From NCBI GenBank assembly GCA_002331185.1, contig DCYW01000018.1, forward strand, positions 16,231 through 43,722: DNA of 27,492 bases, read 5' to 3'. The position numbers and the translations under genes are program-made. Shown in pieces: positions 24,026 through 27,492 of this stretch (position 1 is its first letter; the number at the start of each line of letters is the position of its first letter). Source of the stretch: Patescibacteria group bacterium UBA2100 (GTDB lineage Bacteria > Patescibacteriota > Minisyncoccia > Phycocordibacterales > UBA2100). The notes under the pieces were generated by a model. That model was not told the origin of the DNA, did not search any database, and saw only the letters and a program-made list of their open reading frames with translations.

Positions 24026-25384
24026 ATGGGAAGAGCTATTTTTGATGACATCAAACCGCCAGAAGAAAACGTAAACAATGATGACACTGCATCAACCGCA
24101 GACCACTCAATACGAAATGTAGCACCTCTGGAAACACAAGAGCGAGAAACTCGGCGTGCAAAGCGTGCAGAACGGCGTAGAGTTCCTGAGGTTTTTGAAG
24201 GAACTTCGGCAACAAAACAATCGAGTGCACGTGGAATCATTGCAAAATATGGTGTATGGACATTGGCAGTTGTCGTTCTTGCATTAGCGTTATCTGTCGT
24301 TGGTTTTGTTTTCATCGGTAAAACAACAATATCTATTGTGCCTAAACAAGACACCGTGACTCTTTCATCAAATATCGTCTACACGGCATACCAAGAAGCC
24401 GAGGATGGGGAATTGCAATATACCCTTATCACATATACTACTGAGGCAACTGAAACCATTACCGCAACAGGAAGCGAAACGGTTGAGGAAAAAGCATCAG
24501 GTAAAATCATTGTTTACAATAATCACAGTTCAGCACCACAACGTCTCATTAAAAATACTCGCTTCGAAGCCCTCAATGGTGAAATTTATCGCGTACGAAA
24601 CTCAATAGTTGTGCCTGGCAAGAAGAGCGATGGGACTCCCGGCGCGATTGAAATAACAGTTTATGCAGATAAAGCAGGCGAAGGTCAAAATATGACTGCT
24701 ATTGGTTCCAAGTTTACTATTCCGGGTCTTAAAGGTGATCCCCGATATGATACATTTCATGCAGAATTAAGCGAGCCAATCATAGGAGGTTTTGTCGGGA
24801 AACGCGCAATTGTCGATGAGGATGTTCTTAACGCTACGCAAACACAATTGCGAGGACAATTGAGAGATGCAGCAACTGCAGCAACGCAGGAGCGTCTATC
24901 CGATACCATGGTGTTCTTCGGAGAAAGTTCGCTTTTTACCTCTTTTGAATCAGCGCCAGTCACCTATACGGACGATAACGAGGCACTCGTCCGCGAGATT
25001 ATGTATAGTCAGGCAGTTGTTTTTGACGAAAACGAACTTGCACGCACGCTCGCTACAGCAGCGCTTGCAACACCAAATGAAGGGGAGATACTGATTGACA
25101 ATCCTGATGCTCTTTCCATGACTATCGTGAATAAAGACGGTGTCGACATCAAAAATGATGCGCTCATACAATTTACTTTTGAAGGACGAGCTGATTTGAC
25201 ATGGCAAGTGGATACGGAATCACTAAAGCAAGATCTTGTTGGTAAGAACAGTGAAGCATTAAATACCATTATGAGTGGGTATCCTGGAATAAAGAGTGCA
25301 CAGGCAACAATTAGGCCATTCTGGAAAAATGAGTTTCCATCCGAAACTGATGGAATATCGGTCGAACTGAACCCTGTTAACTAG
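24026..25384 (+). CDS. Membrane-anchored baseplate-J-like surface protein
   Basis: A 452-residue protein. An acidic then basic cytoplasmic N-terminus (about 1-74, including RETRRAKRAERRR) leads to one TM (about 76-97, VWTLAVVVLALALSVVGFVF) and a large extracytoplasmic part. That part starts with TISIVPKQDTVTLSS and contains SGKIIVYNNHSSAPQRLIKN, a GEIYRVRNSIVVPG beta region and GQNMTAIGSKFTIPG. This is the pattern of baseplate J-like (PF04865-like) proteins that CPR genomes carry without any phage tail genes. A second alpha/beta region runs to the C-terminus. TATACT (24012-24017) is 8 nt before the ATG (leaderless). Probably an envelope component working with the actin-like protein upstream. 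Confidence 0.75.
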   Translation: MGRAIFDDIKPPEENVNNDDTASTADHSIRNVAPLETQERETRRAKRAERRRVPEVFEGTSATKQSSARGIIAKYGVWTLAVVVLALALSVVGFVFIGKTTISIVPKQDTVTLSSNIVYTAYQEAEDGELQYTLITYTTEATETITATGSETVEEKASGKIIVYNNHSSAPQRLIKNTRFEALNGEIYRVRNSIVVPGKKSDGTPGAIEITVYADKAGEGQNMTAIGSKFTIPGLKGDPRYDTFHAELSEPIIGGFVGKRAIVDEDVLNATQTQLRGQLRDAATAATQERLSDTMVFFGESSLFTSFESAPVTYTDDNEALVREIMYSQAVVFDENELARTLATAALATPNEGEILIDNPDALSMTIVNKDGVDIKNDALIQFTFEGRADLTWQVDTESLKQDLVGKNSEALNTIMSGYPGIKSAQATIRPFWKNEFPSETDGISVELNPVN

Positions 25385-25486
25385 TTTTTTGCTCGCGCTT
25401 AGTATCTTTCGAGTACGTCTCATCTGTGTACCACAAATACTAAGATATTCTCACTTCGCTCTTTATCCACAATACGGCAGAGAGGC

Positions 25487-25515
25487 TTGTCAAAATGAGT
25501 ACATTCTGTTACGAT
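25487..25515 (+). promoter_or_regulatory. Promoter of the infA ribosomal operon
   Basis: TTGTCA (25487-25492), 17-nt spacer, TACGAT (25510-25515). Predicted start about 5 nt before the GTG of infA. Upstream, 25398-25405 and 25437-25444 form an 8-bp inverted repeat (CTTAGTAT/ATACTAAG) that may belong to the previous gene's 3' end. Confidence 0.65.
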
Positions 25516-25526
25516 AGCGCAGCACT

Positions 25527-25748
25527 GTGAGTGAAGATACCAAGGAAAACAAAGATACCGTAGAGGGAGTTGTCGTTGAGGCGCTGCCGAACGCACTTTT
25601 TCGTATTGAACTCAAGAACGGTGAAGAGGTCATATCTTACCTTGCAGGTAAGATGCGCTTACATCGAATCAAAGTTCTACTCGGTGATACAGTGCAAGTC
25701 AAAGTTGATCCGTACGGTGGTAGAGGAAGAATCGTGAGACGTAGCTAA
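25527..25748 (+). CDS. infA: Translation initiation factor IF-1
   Basis: A 73-residue OB-fold protein that binds the ribosomal A site during initiation. VEGVVVEALPNALFRIELKN, the AGKMRLHRIKVLLGD core and YGGRGRIVRR at the end are diagnostic. GTG start with almost no mRNA leader and no Shine-Dalgarno. The acidic N-terminus (SEDTKENKD) is slightly longer than in E. coli. First gene of a conserved infA-rpmJ-rpsM-rpsK-rpsD-rpoA operon. Confidence 0.96.
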   Translation: MSEDTKENKDTVEGVVVEALPNALFRIELKNGEEVISYLAGKMRLHRIKVLLGDTVQVKVDPYGGRGRIVRRS

Positions 25749-25769
25749 TCGTCCACATTTTTTAATTAT

Positions 25770-25883
25770 ATGAAGGTTAAAAGTTCAGTAAAAACACTCT
25801 GTAAAGAATGCAAGCACGTCCGTCGTCGTGGACGCCTTTTTGTTATTTGTAGCAACCCACGCCATAAACAACGACAAGGTTAA
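25770..25883 (+). CDS. rpmJ: 50S ribosomal protein L36
   Basis: A 37-residue protein, MKVKSSVKTLCKECKHVRRR then GRLFVICSNPRHKQRQG. It keeps the zinc-binding set CxxC ... C ... H (C11, C14, C27, H32), so it is the zinc (C+) form. Lies 21 nt after infA and 13 nt before rpsM. Confidence 0.96.
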   Translation: MKVKSSVKTLCKECKHVRRRGRLFVICSNPRHKQRQG

Positions 25884-25896
25884 TTTTTAATATACT

Positions 25897-26277
25897 ATGC
25901 GAATATCTGGTATCACAATCCCTGACTCAAAGCGTCTTGAAATCGGTCTCACCGAAGTATTTGGTATTGGTCGCGTGCGTGCAAAACGAATTCTTACTGA
26001 TGCAAAAGTTGACTTCGGAAAAAAACCTACAGAATTGAGTTCAGATGAAGAAGCGAGGCTCTCCGAATTAGTAACTGCACACAACATTGAAGGAGAGCTT
26101 CGACGTGACATCAGTGGAAACATAAAACGTTTGAAGGACATTAAAAGTTATCGTGGTGAACGACATTCGCGGAACTTACCTTCACGCGGTCAACGGACAA
26201 AGACAAATTCGCGTAGTGTTCGTGGGAACGTTCGAAAAACCATGACAAGTGGTCGTCGTAAAGTAGATAAGAAATAA
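25897..26277 (+). CDS. rpsM: 30S ribosomal protein S13
   Basis: A 126-residue protein of the small-subunit head that contacts tRNA and L5. MRISGITIPDSKRLEIGLTE, the helix-two-turn-helix FGIGRVRAKRILTDAKVD, and the conserved YRGERHSRNLPSRGQRTKTN followed by the basic tail RKTMTSGRRKVDKK. rpsK starts 1 nt after its stop. Confidence 0.97.
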   Translation: MRISGITIPDSKRLEIGLTEVFGIGRVRAKRILTDAKVDFGKKPTELSSDEEARLSELVTAHNIEGELRRDISGNIKRLKDIKSYRGERHSRNLPSRGQRTKTNSRSVRGNVRKTMTSGRRKVDKK

Positions 26278-26278
26278 T

Positions 26279-26713
26279 ATGGGTAAGAAACGAATTGTTA
26301 AGAAATCAGGCGGTAGTGTGAACAAGGGGCTGCGTTCTCGAGCGCTTGGTAATTCACCAAAGAGGAAAATGCTTTCTGGTATTTTGTACGTTCAAGCAAC
26401 GTACAACAATACGAAAGTACAACTTACGGACGGCGAGGGGAACGCTGTTATGTGGTCATCATCAGGTGCGCTTGGTTTTGCAGGAGCAAAAAAGGGTACG
26501 CCATTTGCAGCCGCAAAAGTAGGTGAACTTATTGCTGAAAAAGCTCAGACTATGGGATTGAAATCCGTACATGCAATCATTAAGGGGGTGGGTGCAGGAC
26601 GCGAATCAGCCCTTCGGGCGTTCGCCGGGAAAGGTATCGATATTACAAGCATCTCAGACCAAACACCTGTTCCATTTAATGGCCCTCGTCAACGACGTCC
26701 ACGACGTGTGTAA
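26279..26713 (+). CDS. rpsK: 30S ribosomal protein S11
   Basis: A 144-residue platform protein. GILYVQATYNNTKVQLTDGE, SSSGALGFAGAKKGTPFAAA, IKGVGAGRESALRAFAGKGI and the C-terminal DQTPVPFNGPRQRRPRRV are all canonical. The N-terminal basic extension (KKRIVKKSGGSVNKGLRSRA) makes it about 15 residues longer than E. coli S11. Confidence 0.97.
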   Translation: MGKKRIVKKSGGSVNKGLRSRALGNSPKRKMLSGILYVQATYNNTKVQLTDGEGNAVMWSSSGALGFAGAKKGTPFAAAKVGELIAEKAQTMGLKSVHAIIKGVGAGRESALRAFAGKGIDITSISDQTPVPFNGPRQRRPRRV

Positions 26714-26727
26714 TACAAAATATTTTT

Positions 26728-27330
26728 ATGTTATCTAAGCCAAAATACAAAATCTGTAAACGTCTCGGAAATGGAGTATACGAGAAATGTCAGACAGAAA
26801 AATTTGCTCTTTCTGAATCTCGCGTAAAGAAAACCTTTAAACGACGCAAAAACCTGAGCGACTTCGGACGACAATTACTTGAAAAGCAAAAAGTGCGCTA
26901 TGCCTATGGGATTACTGAAAAACAGCTTCGAAAGTACGTAGACAGTGCTGTGCGGACAAAGGATCCAGCATTAGAACTTTTTAAGGCACTGGAGACTCGC
27001 CTCGACAACACAATATATCGACTTGGATTTGCACCAACACGTCGCGCAGCGCGACAAATGGTGAGCCATGGTCACGTTACTGTAAACGATAAAAAAATGA
27101 CCGTACCCTCACATATTGTGAAAACTGGTGATACAATTTCGGTTCGAGAGGCAAGCAAAACAAAACCTTTGTTTGTTGGAAATATGGATACTATCACTAA
27201 GCACGTAGTGCCAAAGTGGCTTTCAGTAGACTCAAAGAAACTTACTTCGTCAATTAAATCAGTTCCTGAGTATAGTGCCATCGATTCAATTTTTGATTTC
27301 CCAGCTGTATTCGAGTTCTACAGTCGATAA
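26728..27330 (+). CDS. rpsD: 30S ribosomal protein S4
   Basis: A 200-residue primary 16S-binding protein. KYKICKRLGNGVYEKCQTEK near the start keeps only two Cys, so it is a zinc-less form. KQKVRYAYGITEKQLRKYVD is the conserved linker, and the S4 RNA-binding domain runs RLDNTIYRLGFAPTRRAARQ then MVSHGHVTVNDKK. In many bacteria S4 represses this operon by binding its mRNA; no leader structure for that is visible here. Confidence 0.96.
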   Translation: MLSKPKYKICKRLGNGVYEKCQTEKFALSESRVKKTFKRRKNLSDFGRQLLEKQKVRYAYGITEKQLRKYVDSAVRTKDPALELFKALETRLDNTIYRLGFAPTRRAARQMVSHGHVTVNDKKMTVPSHIVKTGDTISVREASKTKPLFVGNMDTITKHVVPKWLSVDSKKLTSSIKSVPEYSAIDSIFDFPAVFEFYSR

Positions 27331-27367
27331 ATAGTAACTCATTAGTAATTTTTAATCCTATTTTTGT

Positions 27368-27492
27368 ATGTCAGATCACCAAGTAACAGTTCCATCAAAA
27401 CCACGAGTTATAGACGAGAAGGATTTCGCCGGTACTTATGAAATCAATGGTTTATACCCCGGCTACGGGCACACGCTTGGCAACTCCCTTCG
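27368..27492 (+). CDS. rpoA: RNA polymerase alpha subunit, N-terminal fragment (cut by window end)
   Basis: The first 41 codons are present: an unusual N-terminal stretch SDHQVTVPSKPRVIDEKD, then YEINGLYPGYGHTLGNSLR, the signature of the alpha N-terminal dimerisation domain (PGYGxTLGNSLRR). ATG 37 nt after rpsD, in the standard position of this operon. The remainder lies beyond the window. Confidence 0.92.
   Translation, partial: MSDHQVTVPSKPRVIDEKDFAGTYEINGLYPGYGHTLGNSL

Noticed and set aside
24026..25384. Prophage or tailocin remnant because of the baseplate-J similarity
   Set aside because: No other tail, capsid, integrase or lysis gene nearby. The TM anchor and the actin-like neighbour argue for a cellular envelope protein.
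23964..25471. Two perfect DnaA-box 9-mers (TGTGGATAA 23964-23972, TTATCCACA 25463-25471) as an origin
   Set aside because: Only two, 1.5 kb apart, one inside a gene, with no cluster, AT-rich unwinding element or dnaA/dnaN. Chance occurrence in 27 kb is not unlikely.

Overview
The window looks like part of the chromosome of a Candidate Phyla Radiation (Patescibacteria) bacterium, probably from the Parcubacteria side. The reasons are gene content and gene size. It combines short versions of universal genes (an 800-residue LeuRS and a 630-residue AlaRS without the C-terminal domain) with families I associate with CPR genomes: a DUF5671 membrane protein, a sigma-region-4/HARE protein, a DUF8128-like membrane protein, a PilM-like plus baseplate-J-like pair, and many tiny membrane proteins. 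The assignment rests on recognition, not on a search. I saw no tRNA, rRNA, CRISPR array or insertion sequence.

Layout. 1-219 holds no gene, only a hairpin. 220-5242 (minus) is a two-gene operon for an RND efflux pump and its membrane fusion protein. 5391-5612 is a small Met-rich protein. 5691-5933 is a candidate structured non-coding RNA with its own promoter, at least four UUCG- or CUUG-capped hairpins and a strong bidirectional terminator. That terminator is shared with the convergent gene 5951-6223, a small protein resembling the DUF1153/SciP family of CtrA regulators. 6300-7400 is ychF, followed by two tiny genes, a DUF5671 membrane protein and leuS (8888-11290). 11428-12465 is a sigma-region-4/HARE-HTH protein. 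12530-14933 pairs a DUF8128-like membrane protein with MltG. mnmA follows (14965-16017).

16072-19050 is a tight run: an ATP-cone/PD-(D/E)XK nuclease, a DUF7282-like anchored protein, MgtC, a Cas4/RecB-like nuclease with four cysteines, and a minimal alkylguanine-DNA methyltransferase. 19051-19307 is a hairpin-rich intergenic stretch between convergent genes, including a perfect 24-nt palindrome. 19308-20579 (minus) is an M16 peptidase. It shares a symmetric divergent promoter with a 74-residue membrane protein that leads into alaS (20884-22776). 22831-25384 is an actin-like (PilM/FtsA) protein plus a membrane-anchored baseplate-J-like protein. 25527-27492 is infA-rpmJ-rpsM-rpsK-rpsD-rpoA, with rpoA cut by the window edge.

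Two window-wide features stand out. None of the 27 complete, confidently or moderately supported genes ends in TGA (15 TAA, 12 TAG), although TGA does not appear as a sense codon inside them. Several genes also have a -10 hexamer placed so that the transcript would start at or within a few bases of the start codon, which points to leaderless mRNAs. The strongest candidate for something undescribed is the RNA at 5691-5933 together with its SciP-like convergent neighbour.
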